Shown: positions 1 through 8,740 of the stretch, in pieces
Layout: each line of letters begins with the position of its first letter
Numbering within the stretch: the first letter of the stretch is position 1
Assembly (NCBI GenBank): GCA_050330205.1
Contig: JBHJOA010000047.1
Span: 62,001-126,000 of the forward strand
From: Pelagibius sp050330205
GTDB taxonomy: Bacteria > Pseudomonadota > Alphaproteobacteria > Kiloniellales > Kiloniellaceae
DNA: 64,000 nucleotides
Reading direction: 5' to 3'
Notes under the pieces: generated by a model
What the model saw: the letters and a program-made list of their open reading frames with translations, nothing else
Told to the model about the DNA's origin: nothing
The model's database searches: none
Translations under genes and position numbers: made by a program

Positions 1-8
1 GGCAGGCG

Positions 9-947
9 CTAAGGAGCGGACGGCCGCTTCCCCTTGTGCACAGCGACGAGCAGGCCGGCGAGGGTGATCAGGATCATTCCGCCGACCGTCAGCCCGTCCG
101 GCGTCTCGGCAAAGAACACAAAGCCCCATAAGACCGCCGAGATCAGATAGGCATAGTCGAAGGTGGCGATGACCGGAGGCGCGGCAATCTGGTAGGCGCG
201 CGCGACTCCGACGGAGTAGGCGGCGAGCAGCGTGCCGAGGAAGGCCATTAAGCCCCATTCCTTCAACCCCATTGCGGCCCAGCCGCCCAGCAGGAAAGGG
301 AAAGCCGCCTTCGTCTCGCTGCCGAGGCCGAGGGCGGCGAGCATCGCCGTGGCGACAAGACCCGCAACGAGAAACGCGATGTTGAGAAAGAGCGACAAGG
401 CAAGTGGCGCCTCGTCCCGGCATCTGCTGCGGGTGAGGACCATCGCCAGGGCGTAGCAGCCGGCGGCCAACAGGGGCAGCAGGGTAAACCACGAAAAGGA
501 CTCGGTCCCCGGCCGCAAAATCGCGACGACCCCGAGAAAGCCCAGCAGGACGCCGCCCCATTGCCGCAGTGTCACCGGCTCGCCGATCAGAGCTGCGGAG
601 AGCAGCGCGATCATGATCGGGCTGGTGTAGACGGCGACCGCCGCCACGGAGAGATCGAGCACCGGAAGCGAGGCGTAAAAGGCGAGCCAAGTGAGCACCA
701 GCAACAGGCTGCGCAGGGTGGCCCAACTCGGCGCTCGCGGCCTGAGGCCGCCGCCCAGCATTCGCGAGAGCACAATCAACAGCGGGATCGCGAACAGCGA
801 ACGCGCGACGAAGACCTGCCAGATCGTCAACTCCGCGCTGATCCGCTTCACCATGGCGTCGGCGAAGGCCATGGCCAGAACTGACAGAAGGATAATGCCG
901 ATCCCCGCCACCGTGCGGTCGGGCCGCGGCGCTACGTGCTGCTCCAT
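9..947 (-). CDS. DMT-superfamily permease (EamA type)
   Basis: Inner-membrane permease of the drug/metabolite transporter superfamily with two EamA repeats, about ten hydrophobic segments over roughly 312 residues. The first repeat begins near the N-terminus and the second near residue 160. The substrate cannot be read from sequence. The chosen ATG at 947 is preceded by a weak GGGGGTG ribosome site; ATG 977 and TTG 992 lie upstream in frame but would add a tail that runs toward the divergent LysR operator. It is transcribed away from the LysR gene, the usual layout for a regulator and its exporter target (inference). Confidence 0.85.
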   Translation of the reverse strand: MEQHVAPRPDRTVAGIGIILLSVLAMAFADAMVKRISAELTIWQVFVARSLFAIPLLIVLSRMLGGGLRPRAPSWATLRSLLLVLTWLAFYASLPVLDLSVAAVAVYTSPIMIALLSAALIGEPVTLRQWGGVLLGFLGVVAILRPGTESFSWFTLLPLLAAGCYALAMVLTRSRCRDEAPLALSLFLNIAFLVAGLVATAMLAALGLGSETKAAFPFLLGGWAAMGLKEWGLMAFLGTLLAAYSVGVARAYQIAAPPVIATFDYAYLISAVLWGFVFFAETPDGLTVGGMILITLAGLLVAVHKGKRPSAP

Positions 948-995
948 GACACCCCCGAGATGCAATTCGAGGGTCATGGTAAGGGCAGCCAATTA

Positions 996-1016
996 TTTGA
1001 ATAGATGTTGTTCAAA
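996..1016. promoter_or_regulatory. Candidate LysR-type operator
   Basis: Inverted repeat TTTGAA-N9-TTCAAA in the divergent promoter region between the DMT permease and the LysR gene. It fits the T-N11-A layout of LysR-type boxes. It covers an upstream ATG at 1005, which favours the LysR start at 1044. Binding is inferred. Confidence 0.5.
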
Positions 1017-1043
1017 AATCATATTGCTGCAAAAATTCGAATA

Positions 1044-1955
1044 ATGACGCGCATTCCGATTAGTGGCATTGAGGTCTTCCTGGCCATCGTCCAGGAGGGA
1101 TCGTTGCGCGCCGCCGCCCGCTCCCTGGGGGTCGGAGCGCCCGCCGTCAGCTATCAACTGAAAACCCTGGAACGCCGAATCGGCGTCGCCCTGCTGGTGC
1201 GAACGACCCGCTCTGTCGAGTTGACAGAGGCTGGGCGGGCCCTGCTCGCCGGTGCCGCTCCGGCTTTCCAGACACTGATGGAAACGATCGAAGGCACCCG
1301 GGTCGCCGGCCGGTCCACCAGCGGCACCCTGCGCCTTACGCTGCCCAGCAGCGCCTATCAGATCATCGTCGCACCGGGGCTGGCCGACTTTCACGCCCGC
1401 TATCCGGATGTCTGCCTGGACCTCTCTATCAACGAGAGCCTTGTGGACATCGTGAGCGAAGGCTTCCACGCTGGCTTCCGCCTGGGCAACCGACTGGGCC
1501 CGGAGATGGTAGCCGTCAGGCTGACCGAGCCGCTCACGCCCTGCTTTTTCGCGGCGCCTTCCTACCTGGAAATCCAGGGGCGCCCGCGGCATCCGCGCGA
1601 TCTGCTGAACCAACGTTGCGTCCGCTACAGGTACATCTCAGCCAATCGCCTGCACGACTGGCAGTTTACCGAAGGCGGCCAGACCAAGACCGTCGACCCG
1701 CCGACGAGGCTCATCGTCGACGACATGGAAACGCTGAGGCTCGCCGTGCGCGACGGCCAGGGAATCGGCTGGACGCTGCGTGCAGTGATTGGCGACGATC
1801 TCCGTGCCGGCACGCTAGAGACGGTACTCGACGACTACATGGCCGCGCTGCCGCCGTACTATCTCTATTATCCGGAACACAACCGCCGCCTGGAACTGCT
1901 GCGCCTCTTCATCGACTTCCTGATCGAAAGACGCGACAGCCTTGCCAGGACCTAG
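1044..1955 (+). CDS. LysR-family transcriptional regulator
   Basis: About 303 residues with an N-terminal winged helix-turn-helix (residues 5-60, LRAAARSLGVGAPAVSYQLK) and a C-terminal LysR substrate-binding domain. ATG 1044 puts the helix-turn-helix at the normal distance from the N-terminus; ATG 1005 would add 13 residues and overlaps the candidate operator. It is divergent from the DMT permease at 9-947, which it probably controls (inference). Its last 4 bases overlap tail to tail with the next DMT gene. Confidence 0.9.
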   Translation: MTRIPISGIEVFLAIVQEGSLRAAARSLGVGAPAVSYQLKTLERRIGVALLVRTTRSVELTEAGRALLAGAAPAFQTLMETIEGTRVAGRSTSGTLRLTLPSSAYQIIVAPGLADFHARYPDVCLDLSINESLVDIVSEGFHAGFRLGNRLGPEMVAVRLTEPLTPCFFAAPSYLEIQGRPRHPRDLLNQRCVRYRYISANRLHDWQFTEGGQTKTVDPPTRLIVDDMETLRLAVRDGQGIGWTLRAVIGDDLRAGTLETVLDDYMAALPPYYLYYPEHNRRLELLRLFIDFLIERRDSLART

Positions 1956-2860
1956 CGGCGCCGGCGCAGCATCTCCTTGGAGGCCAGCACGGCGCCGGCG
2001 ACGATGAGCAGGCAGGCGAGCCCCACCTGCCAGGTCGCCTCGGCCTGACCGAAGGCGATGAGGATCAGCGTCGAAAGCAGCGGCGCCGCGTAGGACAGCG
2101 CGCCGAGCACCTGGATGTTGCCGTGCTTGGTGCCGTAATCCCAGACGAAGAAGGCGGCGCCGACAGGCCCGAGGCCGAGACCGAGCACCGCCAGCCATTG
2201 CAGGCCCTGCGGCGTCACCGTGGTCTCCAGCAGCAGGTGGCAGAGAAACCCGAGCAGCGCCACCACGCCGCAGAAACCGCCGACCACCTCCGTCGGCACC
2301 GCCCCGAAGCGCCGGTTCAGCACCGAGTAGCTGGACCAGGTGAGCGCACAGGCGGCGGCGGCGAGGTAGCCGAGGGTGTAGCGGGCATCGAACGCGAGGG
2401 TGCCGCCCTTGGTGACCAGCAGCCCGGCACCGGCCAGCCCCATGACGGCGCCGGCGAGGTGGAACCAGCGCAGCCGCTCGCCGGGCAGCAGCGCCGAGAA
2501 CACGACGATGAGCAGCGGCCAGAGATAGGCGATGAGGCTGGCGTCGACGGCGGGGGCGTTGCCGAGCGCAACGAAGTAGAAAAAGTGGTAGCCGAAGAGA
2601 CCGCCGACGCCGAGCGCCCAGACCGCCGGAGCCTGGCGCCAGGCGGCAAAGGCCCGGCGCCCGCGCGCGGCCAACACTACGAGGCTGACCGCGAAGGCGA
2701 CGGCGAAGGTCATGGCGAGCAGCTGGAAGGGCGGAATGCCGGCCGCGCCGGTGGTGAAGAGCGCCAGCAGCGCCCACAGCAGCACCGCGATGCCGCCGAT
2801 CAGCGTCGCCTTCACGCGCCGCGCCGAAGCGGCGGCCGGATCCTGTGCCAGGGTCGTCAT
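1952..2860 (-). CDS. DMT-superfamily permease (EamA type)
   Basis: About 302 residues with ten predicted membrane segments in two EamA repeats; inner-membrane transporter of unknown substrate. Start at ATG 2860 (MTTLAQDP); longer in-frame readings add a basic, non-hydrophobic stretch that overlaps the intergenic region. It lies 58 bp downstream of the NUDIX gene on the same strand and may be the last gene of the PHA-side transcript. Confidence 0.83.
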   Translation of the reverse strand: MTTLAQDPAAASARRVKATLIGGIAVLLWALLALFTTGAAGIPPFQLLAMTFAVAFAVSLVVLAARGRRAFAAWRQAPAVWALGVGGLFGYHFFYFVALGNAPAVDASLIAYLWPLLIVVFSALLPGERLRWFHLAGAVMGLAGAGLLVTKGGTLAFDARYTLGYLAAAACALTWSSYSVLNRRFGAVPTEVVGGFCGVVALLGFLCHLLLETTVTPQGLQWLAVLGLGLGPVGAAFFVWDYGTKHGNIQVLGALSYAAPLLSTLILIAFGQAEATWQVGLACLLIVAGAVLASKEMLRRRR

Positions 2861-2918
2861 GGCAGCGCTGATAGCCGTCCCCGGCCGGCTTGGCAAGGCG
2901 TCGAGGGTTTCAAAGGTT

Positions 2919-3347
2919 TCAGCCGCTCCGCTTCTCCTGCGCCAGCGCAATGATGCGCTCGGTTTCCTTCCACAGATCGTAGGATGCGAGGTCAAGAGGA
3001 TCCGCCCAGGTGACGGCAGCGGCGTCATGGCCGGCCCGCGCCTCGCCGGAGCGCCACTCGGCCAGCAGGTCGACCAGGGTGTAGTGATACTGCACGGCGC
3101 CCTTATCGTCGCGGCTGATGGAGTCCACCACGTCGAGCAGCGGGCCGATCTCGACCTCGATGCCGGCTTCCTCGGCCACCTCGCGCCTGGCCGTCGCCGC
3201 GATACGCTCGCCGAGACGCTGGCGGCCGCCCGGCAGCGACCACTGGCCCTCGCGCGGCGGCTTGCCGCGGCGGATCAGCAGCACGCGGTCATCCTTGAAG
3301 ACGACGACGCCGACGCCGATCAGCGGACGGTTGGGGTAGTCGTTCAC
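2919..3347 (-). CDS. NUDIX hydrolase (ADP-ribose pyrophosphatase-like)
   Basis: 142 residues with a complete Nudix box (GGRQRLGER...REVAEEAGI, residues about 40-63), which carries the metal-binding REVAEE glutamates. The small single-domain architecture resembles ADP-ribose pyrophosphatase or MutT-like sanitising enzymes; the substrate is unknown. It starts 12 bp after the AhpD-like gene, so it is probably co-transcribed with it. Confidence 0.88.
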   Translation of the reverse strand: MNDYPNRPLIGVGVVVFKDDRVLLIRRGKPPREGQWSLPGGRQRLGERIAATARREVAEEAGIEVEIGPLLDVVDSISRDDKGAVQYHYTLVDLLAEWRSGEARAGHDAAAVTWADPLDLASYDLWKETERIIALAQEKRSG

Positions 3348-3359
3348 CGAAGCCGCTGC

Positions 3360-3776
3360 CTAGTCGACCTCGCCGCGCGCCACCGCCCGCAGATGATCGT
3401 CCACCGGCACGCGGTAGCCGTTGACCAGGCTGTTGGTCTCGTTGGCCATGCCGACCACGGCGAGCAGTTCGTGCAGCATTTCGTCGGTCATGCCCTGGCG
3501 GATGGCGCCTGCCGTGTGCGAGGTGATGCAGTATTCGCAGTTGTTGGTGACGCTGACGGCGATGTAGATCAGCTCCTTGGTCAGCGGATCGAGGGCACCC
3601 GGCGCCATGATCTGTTTCACGCTCTCCCAGGTGCGCTTCAGCGTCTCCGGGTTCTGCGCCAGCGCTTTCCAGAAGTTGTTCACCCAGTCGGTCTTGCGGG
3701 TGGACATGATGTCGTCGTAAACGGCGCGCACCTCGTCCGAGGCTTCCTCGTATTCAATCAGGCGGCCGAGGGGCAT
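3360..3776 (-). CDS. Carboxymuconolactone decarboxylase/AhpD-like protein
   Basis: 138 residues with the AhpD-family CxxCxxxH redox motif (CEYCITSH, around residue 80) in an all-helical fold. Such proteins act as peroxide-reducing or thiol-relay partners, or as decarboxylases; the exact role is unknown. A strong ribosome site (AAGGAAGG) precedes ATG 3776, which rejects longer in-frame readings. It sits 74 bp after phaB and 12 bp before the NUDIX gene. Confidence 0.85.
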   Translation of the reverse strand: MPLGRLIEYEEASDEVRAVYDDIMSTRKTDWVNNFWKALAQNPETLKRTWESVKQIMAPGALDPLTKELIYIAVSVTNNCEYCITSHTAGAIRQGMTDEMLHELLAVVGMANETNSLVNGYRVPVDDHLRAVARGEVD

Positions 3777-3850
3777 GACGGATCCTTCCTTGCAGGCCCT
3801 TGCTGCCGGGGCAGGCTCTAAGAGGCGCCGGCGGTCGCCGCCCGCGAAAC

Positions 3851-4576
3851 TCAGGCCATATACTGGCCGCCGTTGGCGGTGAGCGTCGCGCCGGTGATGA
3901 AGCCGGCGTCGTCGCCGGCCAGGAAGACCACGCAGCGGGCGATCTCCTCCGGCTCGCCGAGCCGGCCGACCGGGATCAACGGCAGGATCTTGGTCTTCAG
4001 TATGTCTTCCGGTACCGCTTTCACCATCTCGGTGGCGATGTAGCCGGGCGCGATGGCATTGACGGTGATGCCCTTGGCGGCGTTTTCCTGCGCCACCGCT
4101 TTGGTGAAGCCGAACACACCGGCCTTGGCGGCGGAATAGTTGGCCTGGCCGAACTGGCCCTTCTGGCCGTTGATCGAGGAAATCGAGACGATGCGCCCGT
4201 AGTTCCGCTCGCGCATGCCTTCGATGACGTTGCGCGTCATGTTGAACAGCGAGTCCAGGTTGGTGGCGATCACCGCGCGCCAGTCTTCGGGCTTCATGCG
4301 GTGCAAGGTGCCGTCGCGGGTGATGCCGGCGTTGTTGACCAGCACATCGACGGGCCCGTTGTCGGCCTCGACCTTGGCGATTCCGGCTTTGCAGGCCTCG
4401 AAGTCGCCGACGTCCCATTTGTAGACGGCAATGCCGTGTTCGTCCTTGAACTTGTTCGCGGCTTCGTCGTTGCCACCGTAGGTCGCGGCAACCTTGAAGC
4501 CGGCATCCTTCAAAGCGATGGAAATCGACGCACCGATTCCCCGGGTGCCCCCCGTCACCAAAGCCACGCGCGCCAT
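3851..4576 (-). CDS. phaB: Acetoacetyl-CoA reductase (NADPH)
   Basis: Reduces acetoacetyl-CoA to (R)-3-hydroxybutyryl-CoA for PHB synthesis in the cytoplasm. The 241-residue SDR shows the Rossmann motif TGGTRGIG (residues 8-15), NNAG near 81, catalytic S134-Y147-K151 and the PhaB signature SSINGQKGQFGQANY. Length is typical of PhaB. It follows phaA on the same strand, with a strong hairpin in the 217-bp gap, so expression may be partly uncoupled from phaA. FabG is the main alternative, but the signature and neighbours favour PhaB. Confidence 0.95.
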   Translation of the reverse strand: MARVALVTGGTRGIGASISIALKDAGFKVAATYGGNDEAANKFKDEHGIAVYKWDVGDFEACKAGIAKVEADNGPVDVLVNNAGITRDGTLHRMKPEDWRAVIATNLDSLFNMTRNVIEGMRERNYGRIVSISSINGQKGQFGQANYSAAKAGVFGFTKAVAQENAAKGITVNAIAPGYIATEMVKAVPEDILKTKILPLIPVGRLGEPEEIARCVVFLAGDDAGFITGATLTANGGQYMA

Positions 4577-4742
4577 CCTCGTCCTCCCCGATTGCAGCCT
4601 GCCGCCGCCTACCCCGGCGGTCTGTTTTCCCGACTATCAAAACATGGATCATCTTCCCAGCCAACCGCCGCAGCGCGGCTTGGACGGGCTTTTCGTAAGT
4701 CAAAGCAATCTGCTACCGGACCGAGGCCAAGATTGCCCGGAA

Positions 4743-4782
4743 ACGCGGCGGCCGGGCGCAGGTCTACGCCCAGCCGCCGCGT
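4743..4782 (-). terminator. Strong hairpin between phaA and phaB
   Basis: A 16-bp stem (ACGCGGCGGC... with one G-T wobble) and an 8-base loop begins 12 bases after the phaA stop on the minus strand, followed by TTTCC. The short U-run suggests partial termination or mRNA 3'-end protection rather than full termination. Confidence 0.55.
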
Positions 4783-4793
4783 GGCTCCGTTCG

Positions 4794-5969
4794 CTAGTCC
4801 CGCTCGAGGCACATGGCGATGCCCATGCCGCCACCGATGCACAGCGTGGCGAGGCCTTTCTTGGCGTCGCGCTTGGCCATCTCGTGCAGCAGGGTGACGA
4901 GAATGCGCGCGCCCGAGGCTCCGATCGGGTGGCCGATGGCGATGGCGCCGCCGTTGACGTTCACCTTCGCCGGATCCCAGCCCATGTCCTTGTTGACGGC
5001 AAGCGCCTGCGCGGCAAAGGCCTCGTTGGCCTCCACCAGGTCGAGGTCGCCGACCGACCAGCCGGCCTTCTCCAGGGCGCGGCGGCTGGAGGGGATGGGG
5101 CCGGTGCCCATGATCGCCGGGTCGACGCCGCAGGTCGCCCAGGAAACGATGCGGGCCAGCGGCTTGACGCCGCGCTGGGCGGCATCCGCGGCCGACATCA
5201 GCACCACCGCGGCGGCGCCGTCGTTGATGCCGCTGGCGTTGCCGGCGGTCACCGAGCCCTCACGGTCGAAGGCCGGGCGCAGGCTGGCCAGGGACTCGGC
5301 GGTGACGCCGTGGCGCGGATACTCGTCGGCGTCCACCACGGTCTCGCCCTTGCGGGACTTGATGGTGACCGGCACGATTTCCTCGTTGAAGCGGCCGGCC
5401 TTCTGCGCCGCTTCCGCCTTGTTCTGCGAGGCCGCGGCGAAGGCGTCCTGCTCCTCGCGGGTGATCTGCCACTGCTTGGCCACGTTCTCGGCGGTGTTGC
5501 CCATGTGGTAGCCGTTGAAGGCATCCCAGAGGCCGTCCTTGATCATCGAGTCGACCATGGAAAAGTCGCCCATCTTCTGGCCGTTGCGCAGGTGCGCGAC
5601 ATGCGGCGCCTGGCTCATGCTCTCCTGCCCGCCGGCCACCACGATCCGCGAGTCGCCGACCGTGACGGCCTGGGAGCCGATCGCGACGGCACGCAGTCCC
5701 GAGCCGCAGAGCTGGTTGATCTGGTAGGCGGTCTTCTCGTAGGGGATGCCCGCCTCGACGGCCGCCTGGCGCGCCGGGTTCTGACCCGCGCCCGCGGTCA
5801 GGATCTGGCCCAGGATCGCCTCGTCGACCTCCGCCGCCTCAACCTTCGCGCGCTTCATGGCCTCCTTGATGGCCACGGCGCCGAGATGGGAGGCCGGCAC
5901 GGAGGACAGGCCTCCACTGAACGAGCCGACCGGAGTACGGACGGCGCCTGCGATTACGACATCGGTCAT
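4794..5969 (-). CDS. phaA: Acetyl-CoA C-acetyltransferase (beta-ketothiolase)
   Basis: Condenses two acetyl-CoA to acetoacetyl-CoA, the first PHB step, and can run in reverse for degradation. The 391-residue thiolase has the acylated cysteine in NQLCGSG (C88), GHPIGASG with H347, and the catalytic C377 in CIGGGMGIA. Length and motifs match biosynthetic thiolases (PhaA/AtoB). The neighbouring PhaB, PhaC-type and PhaR genes point to PHB synthesis. Confidence 0.95.
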   Translation of the reverse strand: MTDVVIAGAVRTPVGSFSGGLSSVPASHLGAVAIKEAMKRAKVEAAEVDEAILGQILTAGAGQNPARQAAVEAGIPYEKTAYQINQLCGSGLRAVAIGSQAVTVGDSRIVVAGGQESMSQAPHVAHLRNGQKMGDFSMVDSMIKDGLWDAFNGYHMGNTAENVAKQWQITREEQDAFAAASQNKAEAAQKAGRFNEEIVPVTIKSRKGETVVDADEYPRHGVTAESLASLRPAFDREGSVTAGNASGINDGAAAVVLMSAADAAQRGVKPLARIVSWATCGVDPAIMGTGPIPSSRRALEKAGWSVGDLDLVEANEAFAAQALAVNKDMGWDPAKVNVNGGAIAIGHPIGASGARILVTLLHEMAKRDAKKGLATLCIGGGMGIAMCLERD

Positions 5970-6162
5970 CTTCGGAGTTCTCCCTTAAGGCGGACAAGCA
6001 AGCGCCGCTGGCCGACGCGATGAGCCGCAGTTGGGCGCATCCGCCCGACGTGGCGGGCGTCTGCGCACATTCGTTGATCTCGACCCTGATATAAGAACAG
6101 GCGCCCGCCCGGTGCAAGCCGCCCCTGGGAAAACGCCGCCGGAAGCCATCTAAGCCGGTGCC

Positions 6163-7440
6163 TCAGCCGTGCGCCCTGATCCAGGTCAACAGCGGCTGCC
6201 AGACCGTCGATTCCGCCTGGGCACTGACCACCATGCCGATGTGGCCGGCGGCAGGCAGGGCGCGCTCGGCACCGGGGATGGCGTCGGCCAGGGCGGCGGC
6301 CGAAGCCGGCGGCACGATGCGGTCCTGAGCGGGAATGACGCAGAGCGCCGGCAGCCGCAACTGCGCCGGATCGACCACCGAGCCGGCGAGCCGCCAGCGC
6401 CCGGCCGCGGTCGCGTTGTCGCCGTACCAGCCGCCCAGGCACTCGCGCGCCACCGCCGCGGCCAGCGGCACGCCGTCGTTGAGCCAGTCCTCCAGGGCGA
6501 CGAAGTCGTTCGCTTTGCGGCTGGAGGGGTCGAGCCGTCCGAAGGCGATGAACTTGCGCACCACCAGCTGCGGATCGAGACTGGCAAAAAGCGTCTGCAG
6601 CAGATCGACCGGCATTTCGCCGCAGACCTCCAGCAGCGGCGACACCAGCGGCAGACTTGCCGCCGCCATCCGGCTGTGCGGCGCGTTCTCGGCATGGAAG
6701 TCCCAGGGGGTCGCCAGCAGCACCAGGCCGGAGAGGTCCGCCTGCCGGCGCAGCGCGAGACCGAGGGCGAGCAGCCCGCCCATGCAGTAGCCGATGACCA
6801 CGGGGCGTCCACCCCCGCTTTCGCCGCGCAGCGCCGTCAGCGCCCGCTCCAGCCGCCCGGCCACGTAGTCGGTAAGGGTGAAGCCGCGCTCCTCGGCGCC
6901 GGGGCGGCCCCAATCGAGCAGCAGCGGGCGCAGGCCCTGGCGTGCCAGCCAGCGCAGCAGCGAGCGTTCGGCGGTGAGGTCGAGGACATAGGCGCGGTTG
7001 ATGAGCGAGGGGACGACCAGGACCGTGGGCCGCGGGGCCGTCCCGCCGGCGCCGGCCTCAACCAGGGCGCCGTAGTCGAGCAGACGGCTGGAGCCCTCCT
7101 GCCAGATCGCCGGCGGGTCGGCCAGGCTGCGGCGGTAGGGATGGTGGCGATAGGCCTCGATGCCGGCCGCCAGGGCGGCGAGACGCGCGGCGACCTCGCG
7201 GTCCACCGCGCCTGCGAAGGCGGCGAGGTCAGTCTCCCCCAGGCTTTGCCTTAGCGCGGCGGCGCGTTCCGCCAGGTCGCCCTTCCAGGGCAAGGAGCCG
7301 CTGCTCCAGAGCGGCAAGGCGTTCTTCGAGGACGCCCAGGTCAGCCCCGCCGCCATCAGGTGCAGCGGCAACGGCCGCGGGCCCAGGCGCCCCGGCGGAC
7401 TTTCGGGGGCCGTCGGGCGCTCCGCCTGCTGACTCACCAT
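6163..7440 (-). CDS. phaC: Short PHA synthase-like alpha/beta hydrolase (PhaC type)
   Basis: 425 residues. It has the PHA-synthase lipase-like box GYCMGG with nucleophile C219, an Asp in PAQDRIVPP (D373) and a His in AAGHIGMV (H400), the triad that polymerises hydroxyacyl-CoA on nascent granules. It is well below the roughly 590 residues of class I PhaC and nearer in size to class III PhaC, which needs a PhaE partner. A PhaE-like gene overlaps its start by 212 bp in another frame. Depolymerase is less likely because the nucleophile is Cys, not Ser. The family call is firm; true polymerase activity is inferred. Confidence 0.8.
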   Translation of the reverse strand: MVSQQAERPTAPESPPGRLGPRPLPLHLMAAGLTWASSKNALPLWSSGSLPWKGDLAERAAALRQSLGETDLAAFAGAVDREVAARLAALAAGIEAYRHHPYRRSLADPPAIWQEGSSRLLDYGALVEAGAGGTAPRPTVLVVPSLINRAYVLDLTAERSLLRWLARQGLRPLLLDWGRPGAEERGFTLTDYVAGRLERALTALRGESGGGRPVVIGYCMGGLLALGLALRRQADLSGLVLLATPWDFHAENAPHSRMAAASLPLVSPLLEVCGEMPVDLLQTLFASLDPQLVVRKFIAFGRLDPSSRKANDFVALEDWLNDGVPLAAAVARECLGGWYGDNATAAGRWRLAGSVVDPAQLRLPALCVIPAQDRIVPPASAAALADAIPGAERALPAAGHIGMVVSAQAESTVWQPLLTWIRAHG

Positions 7441-7708
7441 GGGTCTCCCGTCTCTTCTCGTTCCCGGTGCCGGCGTGCTGGTCGGGCTGGGCCGCCGCCA
7501 TCACCGCGGAGAAGGCGGCAGGCCAGGACGACCACATCGCCGGCAGACCGCTGGCGGCGACGCCCATGGCGGCCATGACCTTCTGCAGTGATTCCGCGAA
7601 GGCGGGATCGGCCGCCAGCGCCGTCATCTGGTCCTGCCAGAGGTCGACGTAGCGCCGTGCCAGGTCTTCCAGGTCCTGGTCCGTCTGGTTCCGCCGATCC
7701 TGCGGCAT
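7229..7708 (-). CDS. PhaE-like small coiled-coil protein
   Basis: 159 residues starting at ATG 7708. The N-terminal half is helical (LARRYVDLWQDQMTALAADP), then a Gly/Pro/Ala-rich linker, then a Leu-rich coiled coil (LEERLAALEQRLLALEGR) and a basic tail. This resembles PhaE/phasin-type partners of PHA synthases but is far shorter than class III PhaE. Its last 212 bases overlap the phaC start out of frame. Both readings look like real protein: the coiled coil here, and RPLPLHL...LPWKGDLAERA in PhaC. PhaE identity is moderate; co-translation with phaC is inferred. Confidence 0.65.
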   Translation of the reverse strand: MPQDRRNQTDQDLEDLARRYVDLWQDQMTALAADPAFAESLQKVMAAMGVAASGLPAMWSSWPAAFSAVMAAAQPDQHAGTGNEKRRETHGESAGGAPDGPRKSAGAPGPAAVAAAPDGGGADLGVLEERLAALEQRLLALEGRPGGTRRRAKAKPGGD

Positions 7709-7786
7709 TGCGTCGTCCCGCCTGTTCGCGGCGCTGAGGGCCGCTGCGTCGCGCCGGAGTATAGCCCCGGCCGCCGCGGCCTGACC

Positions 7787-7822
7787 AGCGCAGCGGCAGC
7801 CGCGCAAAGCCGCTGCTGCGCT
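7787..7822. repeat. Inverted repeat in phaC/phaR divergent region
   Basis: AGCGCAGC (7787-7794) and GCTGCGCT (7815-7822) form an 8-bp inverted repeat with a 20-base spacer. PhaR proteins bind GC-rich TGC/GCA palindromes at pha promoters, so this is a candidate operator for the leftward pha genes (inference). The 367-bp gap between the PhaE-like and phaR starts holds no other gene. Confidence 0.35.
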
Positions 7823-7862
7823 CGCTTCGGCCTTCGTTGGAATAGACTTCCACGACTAGACG

Positions 7863-7892
7863 TTGACAGTCCTTGACGCGGCGCAGCAATAT
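7863..7892 (+). promoter_or_regulatory. Sigma-70-like promoter for phaR
   Basis: TTGACA (7863-7868), an 18-base spacer, then CAATAT (7887-7892). It would give a leader of about 175 bases ahead of the TTG start of phaR. Confidence 0.45.
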
Positions 7893-8075
7893 CCCCTTAG
7901 CAAATGCGGTATCGGGATCCGGCCTTTCCGCGCAGCGCGGGCTGCCGGACCGTCCGTGACCGAAACTGCAGGGAATCACGTCCCCGCCTGTTCCAAGCGG
8001 TTCAGCTCCGACCTGCGGAAGCTGGGCCGAGAGACCCCCCTGGGACAGGACGCGCGGCGGGAAAGGCAATGGAAC

Positions 8076-8717
8076 TTGGCTGGCTCCAGCAAGAACGGCA
8101 AGAAACAGGGTGACGGCGACGGGCCGACCGTCATCAAGAAATACGCGAACCGCCGACTCTACAACACGGCAACCAGCAGCTACGTGACCCTGGACCATCT
8201 CTGCCAGATGGTGCAGGACGACGTCGACTTCGTCGTCTACGACGCGAAGAGCGGCGACGACATCACGCGCGCGGTCCTGACGCAGATCATCGTCGAGGAG
8301 GAGTCGAAGGGACAGAACCTGCTGCCCATCAATTTCCTGCGCCAGCTGATCTCCTTCTATGGCGATTCCATGCAGTGGATGGTGCCGCGCTACCTGGAAC
8401 ACATGATGGAGGCCTTCTCCCAGAACCAGGACCGCATGCGCCAGTCGATGCAGGAAACCTTCGGCGGCATGTTTCCCTTCGGCAACCTGGAAGAAGTCGG
8501 CAAGCAGAACATGGCGCTCTTCGAGAGCGCGCTACGCATGTTCTCGCCCTTCGGCACCCCCGGCGAAGGCAAGCCGGGCGAAAGCCAAGGGACAAAGTCC
8601 GCCGAGGCGCCATCCGCGGCCGAAAGCGGCAGCTCCAAGGAATCCCTCGACGCCCTCAAGGCGCAGATCGATCAGCTGCAAAGGCAGATCGACAGCCTCA
8701 ACAGGGACAAGTCGTAG
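8076..8717 (+). CDS. phaR: Polyhydroxyalkanoate synthesis repressor PhaR
   Basis: Transcription factor that senses PHA granules and represses phasin and pha genes. The conserved N-terminal DNA-binding block (IKKYANRRLYNTATSSYVTL) and the PHB_acc segments (NFLRQLI and YGDSMQ...VPRYLE) are intact; a Ser/Glu-rich linker and a C-terminal coiled coil follow. TTG 8076 is chosen as the start because AAAGG lies 9 bases upstream and it gives the usual short N-terminus; longer readings add about 70 unrelated residues. Divergent from phaC. Confidence 0.93.
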   Translation: MAGSSKNGKKQGDGDGPTVIKKYANRRLYNTATSSYVTLDHLCQMVQDDVDFVVYDAKSGDDITRAVLTQIIVEEESKGQNLLPINFLRQLISFYGDSMQWMVPRYLEHMMEAFSQNQDRMRQSMQETFGGMFPFGNLEEVGKQNMALFESALRMFSPFGTPGEGKPGESQGTKSAEAPSAAESGSSKESLDALKAQIDQLQRQIDSLNRDKS

Positions 8718-8721
8718 TTTC

Positions 8722-8740
8722 GCGGCGGGCTAACCGCCGC
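8722..8740. terminator. Hairpin between convergent phaR and GGDEF-EAL gene
   Basis: GCGGCGG-GCTAA-CCGCCGC, a 7-bp stem starting 5 bases after the phaR stop and containing the stop of the convergent gene. No U-run follows on either side. Confidence 0.4.

Noticed and set aside
4494..6023. 509-codon open frame opposite phaA
   Set aside because: Composition is shadow-like and the opposite strand encodes an unmistakable thiolase.
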